Below are positions 42,586-50,898 of a stretch of DNA of 64,000 bases, piece by piece. This DNA is from Afipia massiliensis (lineage in GTDB: Bacteria > Pseudomonadota > Alphaproteobacteria > Rhizobiales > Xanthobacteraceae). Location: the NCBI RefSeq assembly GCF_014203115.1, contig NZ_JACHIJ010000003.1, positions 186,001 through 250,000 on the forward strand, given 5' to 3'. Each line of letters starts with the position of its first letter. Position 1 is the stretch's first letter. The notes beneath the pieces were generated by a model. That model was not told the DNA's origin, did not search any database, and worked only from the letters and a program-made list of their open reading frames with translations. Both the position numbers and the translations under genes were made by a program.

Positions 42586-43284
42586 TTAAACGACGGCTAT
42601 TTCATCGCGATTGAGGCTTTGTGCAATCAGGGCGGGTAACGCCCGCATGTCGTCGATGACGATGTTGGCGCCCGCCGCACGCAACCGGTCTGCGTCGCCG
42701 GGCCGACAGTGAGCGCCGCCGGTAAATCCGATGACGGTCATTTTCGCGGCGCGGGCAGCGGTGACGCCGGGCACGCTGTCCTCGACCACGACGCATCGCG
42801 CCGGCGGCGTATTCATCTGCGCGGCGGCAAACAGAAACAGATCCGGCGCTGGCTTGCCGCGCTCGACCTGCATCGCGGAGAACAGATGCGGCGCAAAGCG
42901 GTCGAGCAGTCCGGTGGTGCCGAGGCTGCTGCGAATTCGAGTCGGTGTGCCGGATGACGCCACGCAGATGCGCTGGGACAATCTGCCGAGCGTATCGGCG
43001 ATGTATGGAACAGGCTGGAGCTGCTCGCCGAACACGCGGTCAATCGTAGCTCTCAATTGCGCTGTATAGGCGTCGGGAAAGGCGCGGCCGAGTTCGGTCT
43101 CGACTTCCAGTCTTGCCTCACGCGCTGAACGCCCGAGGAAACGATCGTGCACCTGCTCGGCGGAGATTGCGTAGCCGTGCTGCGTCAGCACGTCGGCGTG
43201 AACCACGCAGGCCAGCGCCTCGCTGTCGACGAGCACGCCGTCGCAATCGAAGATGATAAGGTCGTAGAGAGAGGAAGTGCTCAA
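42586..43284 (-). CDS. HAD-IA family phosphatase (phosphoglycolate-phosphatase-like)
   Basis: A 232-residue haloacid-dehalogenase hydrolase. Motif I is IFDCDGVLVDSE (nucleophile and acid/base Asp), motif II VASSGTPTRI, motif III Lys in ERGKPAPDLF, motif IV VVEDSVPGVTAA; the cap is the helical C1 type between motifs I and II. Substrate unknown; phosphoglycolate or a hexose phosphate is typical. Its ATG overlaps the fur stop (ATGA), so it is translated with fur, which is not the usual partner in this region. Confidence 0.9.
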   Translation of the reverse strand: MSTSSLYDLIIFDCDGVLVDSEALACVVHADVLTQHGYAISAEQVHDRFLGRSAREARLEVETELGRAFPDAYTAQLRATIDRVFGEQLQPVPYIADTLGRLSQRICVASSGTPTRIRSSLGTTGLLDRFAPHLFSAMQVERGKPAPDLFLFAAAQMNTPPARCVVVEDSVPGVTAARAAKMTVIGFTGGAHCRPGDADRLRAAGANIVIDDMRALPALIAQSLNRDEIAVV

Positions 43285-43745
43285 GTCTTGTCGTCGTCCC
43301 GAGTCTTTTCGTCCAATGGCACGCAGTAAAGCTCGAGCCGGTGATCGACCAGCTTGTAGCCCAGCTTGCGCGCGATCTCGGTCTGAAGTTTCTCGATCTC
43401 CTCGGAGGTGAACTCGATCACCTTGCCGTCGCGCAGATTGATGAGATGGTCGTGATGGCTTTCGGGCACCTGCTCGTAGCGGGCGCGGCCCTCGCGGAAA
43501 TCGTGACGCTCGATAATGCCGGCGTCTTCGAACAGCTTCACAGTGCGGTAGACCGTCGAGATCGAGATCTTGTCATCGACCGCGACGCAGCGCCGATAGA
43601 GTTCCTCGACGTCGGGATGGTCCATGGCTTCCGCCAGCACGCGCGCGATAACGCGGCGCTGCTCGGTCATGCGCATGCCCGCCGCAGCGCAGCGTTTCTC
43701 GATATCCGTATGTTTGCCTGTCGGCATGGATTTGAGGGACGTCAT
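43281..43745 (-). CDS. fur: Fur-family metal-responsive regulator (Fur/Mur)
   Basis: A 154-residue Fur-family protein. The winged-helix N-domain (MRMTEQRRVIARVLAEAM...SISTVYRTVKLFEDAGI) is followed by the metal site region ESHHDHLINLRDGKVIEF. It lacks the C-terminal zinc CxxC pairs of enterobacterial Fur, as in the rhizobial proteins that respond mainly to manganese and are called Mur. It is distinct from irr in this window and has no heme motif. M7 at 43727 is an alternative start; neither has a strong ribosome site. Confidence 0.93.
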   Translation of the reverse strand: MTSLKSMPTGKHTDIEKRCAAAGMRMTEQRRVIARVLAEAMDHPDVEELYRRCVAVDDKISISTVYRTVKLFEDAGIIERHDFREGRARYEQVPESHHDHLINLRDGKVIEFTSEEIEKLQTEIARKLGYKLVDHRLELYCVPLDEKTRDDDKT

Positions 43746-43793
43746 AACGCGAGGTTCCGATGGGTAGAGCCGTGTTTTGCCACCGCAGGGAGC

Positions 43794-44300
43794 TTACAAC
43801 AAGTCTCGTTGCATCACCACCGCATTCAATTGTTCGCCGCTTGCGTCCTTGTAATACCGTTCGCGGCGGCCAACGACGCGGAATCCGGCGCGTTCATAAA
43901 GCGCGCGGGCAGGGCGGTTGTTTTCCTCGACTTCGAGAAAAACGGTTTTCAAGCCGAGTCCAGCGAGATGTCCAAGATGCGTACGCAGCAGGTCACGTGA
44001 AAAGCCGTGGCCGCGATGCTTTTGTGCAACTGCGACAGAGAGGATTTCCGCTTCGTCTGCCGCAGTGCGCGACACGATAAAGCCGATGGTCGATCCGCCA
44101 AGCCGCAGCCGATGTGCAAGCGCATTGCGCTCGATCAGAATCTGCTCGAATTCTTCCGTACCCCAGCCGCGATGAAACGAGGCGCGGTGCAGTTGCGACA
44201 GCCGCGGCGCATCGCGCAGGTTCGCGGGCTCGACCGTGGCATCGGGCCGCTTGAAGAGTTGTGGCAGAAGTCCGGTGAGAAATGCAGGAAAGCGCGGCAT
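43794..44300 (-). CDS. rimI: Ribosomal-protein-alanine N-acetyltransferase (RimI-like)
   Basis: A 168-residue GNAT acetyltransferase. Acetyl-CoA-binding motif A is VAVAQKHRGHGFSRDLLRTH (R/QxxGxG/A form), then the FLEVEENNRPARALYERAGF block typical of RimI, which acetylates the N-terminus of S18. The same frame is open through the whole of tsaB, but only the part from 44300 reads as RimI. It follows tsaB by 2 nt; tsaB-rimI is the standard arrangement. Confidence 0.94.
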   Translation of the reverse strand: MPRFPAFLTGLLPQLFKRPDATVEPANLRDAPRLSQLHRASFHRGWGTEEFEQILIERNALAHRLRLGGSTIGFIVSRTAADEAEILSVAVAQKHRGHGFSRDLLRTHLGHLAGLGLKTVFLEVEENNRPARALYERAGFRVVGRRERYYKDASGEQLNAVVMQRDLL

Positions 44301-44302
44301 GC

Positions 44303-44992
44303 TTAAGACCGCGCGTCCGGCATAGAGAAGCCGGCCTTCGGCTTGGCGTCGGGTAGGCGCAAATAGAAGGGCTTGGGCGGCGATGCATCCGGTTCGGTCG
44401 CGGCTCCGATCCATGCGACCCACGCGATGTCCGGGCCAGGTTTGGGATCGACCAGAGAAGGCGCGGGCACGTTGCGCGGCCAGCGATCCGCAAGGATGCG
44501 CGCGGCATTGCCGACCATGCGCAGCGCACCGAAACGTGACGCCGTGAAGGTGTCCTCGATCGGCACGACGGCCGGCCGCATCAAGGCTGAACCGTTGCCT
44601 GCGACGACCTGAAAGTAAACATGGTCGTGTCGCGCGTCGATCGCGGCGATGATCGGCTGCTCGCCTTGTTCGGCGACCAGCGGCGCGACATAGGCCGACA
44701 GGGTGGTGAGACCGATCACCGGCTTGTCGGCGGCAAGGCCAATGCCGCGCGCCGCCGAGATGCCGACACGCAATCCCGTAAAGCTGCCGGGCCCGGTGGT
44801 GACGGCGACGCGATCGAGGTCGAGATAACGCTGGCCGGAAGCATTCATGACGCGCGCGATCAGCGGCATCAGCGCCTCGGCGTGGCCGCGCTTCATTTCC
44901 AGCGTTTCGTGCGCGATCATGGTCCGCGCGCTGGCATCCAGCACGGCGGCGGCGCAGTAGTCCAGCGCGGTATCTATGGCAAGAACGATCAT
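44303..44992 (-). CDS. tsaB: tRNA t6A37 threonylcarbamoyltransferase subunit TsaB
   Basis: A 229-residue ASKHA-fold partner of TsaD in the t6A complex; it scaffolds TsaD and TsaE. The N-terminal IVLAIDTALDYCAAAVLD strand and the conserved TGPGSFTGLRVGISAARGI motif are clear. TsaE of the same complex is encoded at 839-2362 in fusion with a kinase. The gene lies after a dispersed repeat, so it probably begins its own transcript leading into rimI and fur. Confidence 0.95.
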   Translation of the reverse strand: MIVLAIDTALDYCAAAVLDASARTMIAHETLEMKRGHAEALMPLIARVMNASGQRYLDLDRVAVTTGPGSFTGLRVGISAARGIGLAADKPVIGLTTLSAYVAPLVAEQGEQPIIAAIDARHDHVYFQVVAGNGSALMRPAVVPIEDTFTASRFGALRMVGNAARILADRWPRNVPAPSLVDPKPGPDIAWVAWIGAATEPDASPPKPFYLRLPDAKPKAGFSMPDARS

Positions 44993-45029
44993 GGGGTGGT
45001 TGTAACACTGATGGCAGCAGAAGAAACGT

Positions 45030-45123
45030 TGTCATGGCCGGGCTTGTCCCGGCCATCCACGTCTTAACTGCTTTGAGCTCACTCAAAAACGTGGATGGCC
45101 GGGACAAGCCCGGCCATGACGTC
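45030..45123. repeat. Dispersed inverted repeat, GTCATGGCCGGGCTTGTCCC type
   Basis: GTCATGGCCGGGCTTGTCCC...CATCCACGTC and its exact complement GACGTGGATGGCCGGGACAAGCCCGGCCATGAC-like arm surround a short AT-richer middle with a GAGCTCACTC word. It is the best-preserved copy of this family in the window and fills the gap between nfuA and tsaB. Confidence 0.9.
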
Positions 45124-45150
45124 TTTACATCGACTGATTAAGCCGGCCGA

Positions 45151-45717
45151 TTACATCGGCCGGACTTCGACCACGTCCGGAATGAAGTGCTTCAGCAGAT
45201 TCTGGATGCCGTGCTTCAGCGTCGCGGTCGATGACGGACAGCCGGCGCAGGAGCCCTTCATGTCGAGATAGACGATACCGTCCTTGAAGCCGCGGAAGGT
45301 GATGTCGCCGCCGTCACTGGCGACCGCCGGGCGAATCCGCGTCTCGAGCAGGTCCTTGATGACTGCGACCGTCTCGGTGTCAGCCTCGCTGAAGAATTCC
45401 TCGGCATGCGGCGCGTCGCCGTCTGCGACCTGGCCGTCGGCGAGCAGCGGCGCGCCGGACATATAGTGTTCCATGATGACGCCAAGGATCGCCGGCTTGA
45501 GGTGCTGCCAGTCGCTGTCGTCCTTGGTGACGGTCACGAAATCGGAGCCGTAGAACACCCCGGTGACGCCCGGCACGGCGAACAGCCGTTCGGCCAGCGG
45601 CGAGCGGGTGGCGGAGTCGCGGTCGGTGAATTCCATGGTCCCGGTGTCGAGCACGGCACGGCCGGGAATGAACTTCAGGGTCGCGGGATTGGGTGTCGCT
45701 TCGGTCTGGATAAACAT
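45151..45717 (-). CDS. nfuA: NfuA/NifU-like iron-sulfur cluster carrier
   Basis: A 188-residue Fe-S scaffold/carrier. The N-terminal Nfu_N domain starts MFIQTEATPNPATLKFIPG; the C-terminal NifU domain carries the cluster-binding CAGC (SCAGCPSSTATLKHGI). The CxxC is intact, so cluster transfer is expected. GGAG lies before the ATG. Same strand as uspA and trpS upstream. Confidence 0.96.
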   Translation of the reverse strand: MFIQTEATPNPATLKFIPGRAVLDTGTMEFTDRDSATRSPLAERLFAVPGVTGVFYGSDFVTVTKDDSDWQHLKPAILGVIMEHYMSGAPLLADGQVADGDAPHAEEFFSEADTETVAVIKDLLETRIRPAVASDGGDITFRGFKDGIVYLDMKGSCAGCPSSTATLKHGIQNLLKHFIPDVVEVRPM

Positions 45718-45839
45718 TGAAATCTCCGGCGCATCGCCGGTTCAAGGCCGGCGCGAACGGGTTAAGTGAGGGGGTCCCTATAGCACAGATAGCGGCTGAA
45801 AAAGCCCGATCAAGGGTGCGTGGCGGGTGTTCGCGGCCT

Positions 45840-46334
45840 TTATGACAGCGCGTCGAGGTCGATGTCGCTGAGATTCCCGGGCACCACGGTGATCGGGATC
45901 GGGAAGGTTCCGGCAGATTTTGCCAGCAGGGTGATAATCGGGCCCGGCCCCTCCGCGCCTGCGCTCGCCGCCAGAACGAGCATCGCAATGTCGACGTCCT
46001 TGTCGATGACGTCGAGAATCTGCTCGCCGGGATCGCCTTCGCGGATCACGCGTTCCGGTGTGATGGCCGCGATGCCGTTGGCGCGGCCCGAGGCGCGGTC
46101 GAGCGCCGCATTGGCAATCTCCTCGGCCTCCGCGCGCATGATGTCAGCCACGCCAAGCCATTGCTGATTACGGTCGCCGGTGTCGATGACACGCAGCATC
46201 ACTACGCCGCCGCCGACACGGACCGCCCAGCGGCTTGCATAATACACCGCGCGGTCGCCCTCCGCGGTGTCGTCAACGACGACCAGACATTTCGGTTTGT
46301 GGCCTTGCTCGTAGCTTCGTCGCTGGCTGCTCAT
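45840..46334 (-). CDS. Universal stress protein family
   Basis: A 164-residue single UspA domain. The N-terminal strand (KCLVVVDDTAEGDRAVYYASRWA) and the C-terminal nucleotide-site region are recognisable, but the usual G-x2-G-x9-G(S/T) loop reads ASAGAEGPGPIITLLAKSAG, so ATP binding is uncertain. The start at 46334 is chosen; the frame extends to 46436 through sequence with no homology signal. It lies between trpS and nfuA on the same strand. Confidence 0.85.
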   Translation of the reverse strand: MSSQRRSYEQGHKPKCLVVVDDTAEGDRAVYYASRWAVRVGGGVVMLRVIDTGDRNQQWLGVADIMRAEAEEIANAALDRASGRANGIAAITPERVIREGDPGEQILDVIDKDVDIAMLVLAASAGAEGPGPIITLLAKSAGTFPIPITVVPGNLSDIDLDALS

Positions 46335-46473
46335 GCATGTCCCGGATGATGAACCGGCGTCATGCTGCCACGCGCGAGGGCGCGCCGACAAGGCGAGAAG
46401 AGACTTGACGGAACTTGATTCGCGCCTTCGCGGCATCCGTCCCGCGATGACTTCACATCGATGGTGAGCGAGA

Positions 46474-47511
46474 CTACTTCTTGCGGATCAAGCCGACGAT
46501 GTCCTTCACCGCGTTCATGGTCTCAGAGGCGATGACGCGGGCGCGATCCGCGCCGTCGATCAGTACCGCGTCCACGTAGGCGGTATCTTGCGTCAGTTTC
46601 TTCATCTCCGCGCCAATCGGCCCGAGCTTGGAAACCGCAAGATCGACCAGCGTCGACTTGAAGCCCGAGAACTGTCCGCCGCCGAATTCTCGCAGCACAT
46701 CCGGTCGGGGCTGTCCCGACAATGCAGCATAGATGCCGACCAGATTGTCGGCTTCGGGACGGTTCTTCAGGCCCTCTTCCTCGCTCGGCAACGGCTCCGG
46801 ATCGGTTTTTGCCTTGCGGACTTTTTGCGCAATGCTGTCGGCGTCGTCGGTGAGGTTGATGCGCGAATAATCGGAGGGATCCGACTTCGACATTTTCTTG
46901 GTGCCGTCACGCAGCGACATCACGCGCGTGGCGGGGCCGGTGATCAGCGGCTCAGGCATCGGGAAGAATTTTTCGCCGAAATTGTGCGCGCGGATCGAGT
47001 CAGAAAAGTCGTTGTTGAATTTTTGCGCGATGTCGCGCGCCAGCTCCAGATGCTGCTTCTGGTCTTCACCAACCGGCACATGGGTCGCGCGATAGACGAG
47101 AATGTCCGCAGCCATCAGGTTCGGATAGGCGTAGAGGCCGACCGATGCGTTCTCGCGGTCCTTGCCGGCCTTCTCCTTGAACTGGGTCATGCGGTTCAGC
47201 CAGCCGAGCCGCGCCACGCAGTTGAACACCCAGGCGAGTTCAGCGTGTTCGGAAACCTGGCTCTGGTTGAACACGATGTGCTTCTTCGGATCGATGCCGC
47301 TGGCGATGAAGGCCGCGGTGACCTCGCGAATCGTGCGCGTCAGTTCGGCGGGATCCTGCCAGACGGTAATGGCATGCAGGTCCACCACGCAATAGATGCA
47401 GTTATGGGTGTCCTGGAGTTTGACGAAGTTGACGATAGCGCCGAGATAGTTGCCGAGGTGCAGATTGCCCGTCGGCTGGACGCCCGAAAAAACCAGTTCT
47501 TTTGCAGCCAT
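46474..47511 (-). CDS. trpS: Tryptophan--tRNA ligase
   Basis: A 345-residue class I aminoacyl-tRNA synthetase. The HIGH-like motif is [11 protein letters not shown] and the KMSKS loop KKMSKSDPS. The family sequence FSGVQPTG opens the chain. AGGAACGAG is placed before the ATG. It follows murJ, with an intervening dispersed repeat at 47567-47616. Confidence 0.98.
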   Translation of the reverse strand: MAAKELVFSGVQPTGNLHLGNYLGAIVNFVKLQDTHNCIYCVVDLHAITVWQDPAELTRTIREVTAAFIASGIDPKKHIVFNQSQVSEHAELAWVFNCVARLGWLNRMTQFKEKAGKDRENASVGLYAYPNLMAADILVYRATHVPVGEDQKQHLELARDIAQKFNNDFSDSIRAHNFGEKFFPMPEPLITGPATRVMSLRDGTKKMSKSDPSDYSRINLTDDADSIAQKVRKAKTDPEPLPSEEEGLKNRPEADNLVGIYAALSGQPRPDVLREFGGGQFSGFKSTLVDLAVSKLGPIGAEMKKLTQDTAYVDAVLIDGADRARVIASETMNAVKDIVGLIRKK

Positions 47512-47566
47512 TTTTACTCGTTCCTGTGCCGCCGCCCGGCAGCCGTCCTTTGAATGCGCGTCTTTA

Positions 47567-47616
47567 TAGCGTTTTCGAGCGAAGTGGATACCGGTTCGCG
47601 TAAAGAAAACGCGTCA
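47567..47616. repeat. Dispersed palindrome, GCGTTTTCGAGCGAAGTGG...GAAAACGC type
   Basis: AGCGTTTTCGAGCGAAG, GGATACCGGTTCGC and GAAAACGCGTCA make an imperfect inverted repeat in the trpS-murJ gap. This word order is a very frequent intergenic repeat in Hyphomicrobiales; a related GGATACCGG core also occurs at 12521-12529. Confidence 0.75.
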
Positions 47617-47638
47617 AAATAGCCGAGCCGTGCGAGCG

Positions 47639-49195
47639 CTACCCGCGCAAGCCGCCATCGCGCAAATTGCTGATGGCTTCGCCCCAGCTCACCACGCCGA
47701 ACAGGTCCAGCAGCAGGCCGTAGAACGAAACGCCGGCCGCCACCAGCCCGCCGAGAATGGTGATCTGGGCCGCAAAGCCTGCCGTGGCTGTCACCGGCGA
47801 CACGAAGGATTCGGCAAGGAAAAGCATCGCGCCCATCGCCGCGGCACACATCGCAATGCGCGGCAGCCGCCGCCGCGCGGTGGCATCGATGGAAAAGCCG
47901 AAGGTCGCCGCACCGCGCCAGGCCAGCACGGCGGCGCAGAACCATGCACCGAGCGAGATGCTGGCAGCGACGCCGCTCGCGCCATAGGCGTGCCCGAAGA
48001 ACAGTCCGCAGACCACCGCAGTTGCGATACCGAGCAGCGTTGCAGCCAGCGGAGTCTTGGTGTCCTCGCGCGCGAAGAACGCCGGTGCCAGCACCTTGAC
48101 CAGAACGTGGGCGGGCAGGCCAAGAGCGAGAATCGAGAGCGCCTGCGCGGTGGCAACGGTGTCCGCCGGCGTGAATGCACCACGCTCGAACAGCACGCGG
48201 ATGATCGGTTCACTAAGCAGGATCAGGCCGAGCGTCGCCGGCAAGACCAGCGCGGTCGCGAGTTCGGCCCCGCGGGATTCGGCCTGCATCAAAGCTTTCC
48301 GATCACCGCTGCGGATAGCGCGGGTGAGTTCCGGCACCAGCACCGTGCCCATCGCCACGCCGACCATGCCGAGCGGCAATTCGATCAGGCGGTTGGCGAA
48401 ATAGAGCCACGACACCGCAGCGGGCGTGCTTGAAGCGATGATGGCGCCGGCGACGATCAGGAATTGCGGTCCGGCATTGGCCACCATGCCGGGGATACCC
48501 TTGCGCAGAAATCCGCGAATTTGCGGGTCAAATGAAATCCGTATCGGCGTGGCGATGCCGTCGCGCCACGGCCTGCGCTGAATCAGGATCAGCATTTGCA
48601 GACATCCGGCGACGCCGACTGCGCCCGCGATCACGGTGGCCGAGAACAGCGGGTCGCGCCGCCAGACCAGCAGCACGACCAGTACGACGATCATGGTGAC
48701 GTTGAACAGCACCGGCGAGAACGCGGTGAGCATGAAACGGTGTTCGGCGTTCAGGACACCGATCATCACGATGGAGGGACCGACAAACGCGAAATAGGGC
48801 ATCATCAGCCGTGCGTCGTCGATGGCGAACTGCAGCGTTTCACGGCCGACGAATCCCGGCGCAAGCACCGTGATGACGAGCGGCATCAGCAGGGTCAGCA
48901 CCAGCGCGATGCCGATCAGAATGAGACTGACGCTGCCGAGCACGCGTCCCGCGAAGGCCGCTGCGGCGACCGCGCCTTCGGATTCCCGCACGCGCAGATA
49001 ATGCGGCACCAGCGCCGCGTTCAGCGCGCCCTCGGTGAAGGAGCGGCGCGTTACGTTGATGAACTGGAAGGCGACCAGAAATGCGTCCGCGATCGGACCT
49101 GCGCCGAGCAGCGCCGCGATCAGGGCATCGCGGATGAACCCCAGCGTGCGCGACGCCAGCGTTCCGGTCGATACGGTGAGGATGTGACGGATCAT
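47639..49195 (-). CDS. murJ: Lipid II flippase MurJ
   Basis: A 518-residue MOP-superfamily membrane protein with about 14 membrane segments that flips lipid II for peptidoglycan synthesis. The MurJ signatures GFIRDALIAALLGAGPIADAF and RRSFTEGALNAALVP are present. It is divergent from the adenosine kinase gene, with 126 nt between starts for both promoters. Confidence 0.95.
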   Translation of the reverse strand: MIRHILTVSTGTLASRTLGFIRDALIAALLGAGPIADAFLVAFQFINVTRRSFTEGALNAALVPHYLRVRESEGAVAAAAFAGRVLGSVSLILIGIALVLTLLMPLVITVLAPGFVGRETLQFAIDDARLMMPYFAFVGPSIVMIGVLNAEHRFMLTAFSPVLFNVTMIVVLVVLLVWRRDPLFSATVIAGAVGVAGCLQMLILIQRRPWRDGIATPIRISFDPQIRGFLRKGIPGMVANAGPQFLIVAGAIIASSTPAAVSWLYFANRLIELPLGMVGVAMGTVLVPELTRAIRSGDRKALMQAESRGAELATALVLPATLGLILLSEPIIRVLFERGAFTPADTVATAQALSILALGLPAHVLVKVLAPAFFAREDTKTPLAATLLGIATAVVCGLFFGHAYGASGVAASISLGAWFCAAVLAWRGAATFGFSIDATARRRLPRIAMCAAAMGAMLFLAESFVSPVTATAGFAAQITILGGLVAAGVSFYGLLLDLFGVVSWGEAISNLRDGGLRG

Positions 49196-49321
49196 CGAAC
49201 TATTCTGCGGATCACATGCTTGCTGGCGGGCGCATTGTCGTGATAGGTCGCCGGACCTTCATGGCCCCATGAATTATCAGCTTTTGCCGGTTCCGGCCCC
49301 CGCCCAGCAGGATTATCATTA

Positions 49322-50323
49322 ATGACCGCAGCGACATACGACGTTCTCGGGATCGGCAACGCCATCTTCGATATTCTGGTGCAGACCGACGATGCCTTTC
49401 TCGGCCAGCACGGCATGGCCAAGGGCTCGATGTCGCTGATCGACGAGGCGCGCGCCGCCGCGATCTACGCGGCGATGGGTCCGGCCATCGAGATGTCGGG
49501 CGGCTCGGCCGCGAACACGATTTTCGGCGTGGCCGGTTTTGGCGCGAAGGCTGCGTATGTCGGCAAGGTCAAGGACGACCAGATCGGCCGCATGTACAGC
49601 CACGACATCCGCGCGGCGAACGTCGCGTTCACGACGGCGGCTGCGACGGACGGCCCGGCGACCGGATGCTCTTATATCCTGGTGACGCCGGACGGTGAGC
49701 GCACCATGAACACCTATCTCGGCGCGGCGCAGGACCTGTCGCCCGCCGACATCGATCCGGCGCAGATCGCGGCATCTTCGATTGTCTATCTGGAAGGCTA
49801 CCTGTGGGATCCGGCCAATGCGAAAGAGGCATTTCTCAAGGCCTCGAAAATCGCTCACGACAACAAGCGCAGCGTGGCGCTGACGCTGTCGGACGCCTTT
49901 TGCGTCGGCCGTTACCGCGACGAATTCCTAGATCTGATCCGAACCAAAACGGTCGATCTGGTGTTCGCCAACGAGGCTGAATTGACTTCGCTCTATCAGA
50001 CCGACGATTTCGACAAGGCGCTGGCGCAATTGCGCAACGATGCGGAGCTCGCTGTCGTCACCCGCAGCGAAAAGGGCTGCGTGGTTGCTGCGAAAGACAA
50101 GGTCACGCCGGTCCCGGCATTCCCCGTGAAACAGGTGGTGGACACCACTGGTGCTGGCGACCTGTTCGCCGCCGGATTTCTGTTCGGCATCGTGCGCGGT
50201 CTCAGCCATGAGCAGTGCGGAAAGCTCGGGGCGCTCGCCGCCGCTGAGGTGATCCAGCATATCGGCGCGCGGCCGCAGGCGTCGCTGAAGGCGCTGGCGC
50301 AGGCAGCGGGCCTGCCGGTCTAG
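49322..50323 (+). CDS. Adenosine kinase (PfkB family)
   Basis: A 333-residue PfkB-fold sugar kinase whose closest recognisable class is bacterial adenosine kinase (adenosine salvage to AMP). The first PfkB signature (GGSAANTIFGVAGFGAKAAYVG) and the second (DTTGAGDLFAAGFLFG, with the catalytic Asp and anion-hole GAGD) are intact. AGGAT lies before the ATG. Ribokinase-like substrates are the alternative. The 230 nt downstream contain only short hairpins and the leader of the next gene. Confidence 0.88.
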   Translation: MTAATYDVLGIGNAIFDILVQTDDAFLGQHGMAKGSMSLIDEARAAAIYAAMGPAIEMSGGSAANTIFGVAGFGAKAAYVGKVKDDQIGRMYSHDIRAANVAFTTAAATDGPATGCSYILVTPDGERTMNTYLGAAQDLSPADIDPAQIAASSIVYLEGYLWDPANAKEAFLKASKIAHDNKRSVALTLSDAFCVGRYRDEFLDLIRTKTVDLVFANEAELTSLYQTDDFDKALAQLRNDAELAVVTRSEKGCVVAAKDKVTPVPAFPVKQVVDTTGAGDLFAAGFLFGIVRGLSHEQCGKLGALAAAEVIQHIGARPQASLKALAQAAGLPV

Positions 50324-50553
50324 ACCGGCCGATCACCATGGCCGGGACCGCATCGATGCGCCAATCGTTCACGATTGGGTGAGCTTCCGTTAACCGCGAT
50401 GGTTCTTGAAGCCCCCGTCCCCGCATCCATATGGGGGATGACACTTTTGGGCTGGAACCATTTGCCCGCCACGGTCGTTGGAATTTTCCGCGCTGTGCGG
50501 GCAACGAATAGTTATGTGCAGGAGTACCGCGCACGGCGCGGCGGAAGGACACC

Positions 50554-50883
50554 ATGATTACGACCTGGAGCGAATGGAAACGTTATCCGAAGGCCGTGCG
50601 GGGCGAGAGGCTGGAAGCGCCGATCGGGCCGGGGATCTTCGAGGTCAGGCACGCATCGTCCGGTGCGCTGTTCGCATTCGAGGCTGCCGACAACATCGCT
50701 CACGCGCTGTCGTCGATTACCTCGGGACCCAAATCATTCACCTCGTGGTTCGGCAAGCGCGATCCGGTGACGTCGCTCGATCTGGAGTACCGCACCTTCG
50801 CAACGTCGACCCGCGAGGAGGCCAAGGTTGCCGCAGAGCGCATGCTTGGCCGACGGGAAACCTATTTGAGCCACGTGGCCTGA
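50554..50883 (+). CDS. Conserved hypothetical protein, possible divergent GIY-YIG fold
   Basis: A 109-residue basic soluble protein with a good ribosome site (GGAAGGA, 6 nt before ATG). The pattern PGIFEVRHASSGALFAFEAADNIAHALSSI, then WF-x-RR/KR and LEYRTFATSTREEAKVAAERML, has the order of elements of a GIY-YIG domain, but the GIY and YIG words are changed to GIF and AFE, so nuclease activity is doubtful. I do not recognise it with certainty. It is convergent with the SulP gene, with 15 nt between them. Confidence 0.6.
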   Translation: MITTWSEWKRYPKAVRGERLEAPIGPGIFEVRHASSGALFAFEAADNIAHALSSITSGPKSFTSWFGKRDPVTSLDLEYRTFATSTREEAKVAAERMLGRRETYLSHVA

Positions 50884-50898
50884 TTAAGAACTGCGGTG

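Noticed and set aside
44301-45107. Apparent N-terminal extension of rimI through the whole of tsaB
   Set aside because: The frame is open by chance; the protein there is Arg/Ala-rich without similarity to RimI, and TsaB occupies the same strand in another frame.
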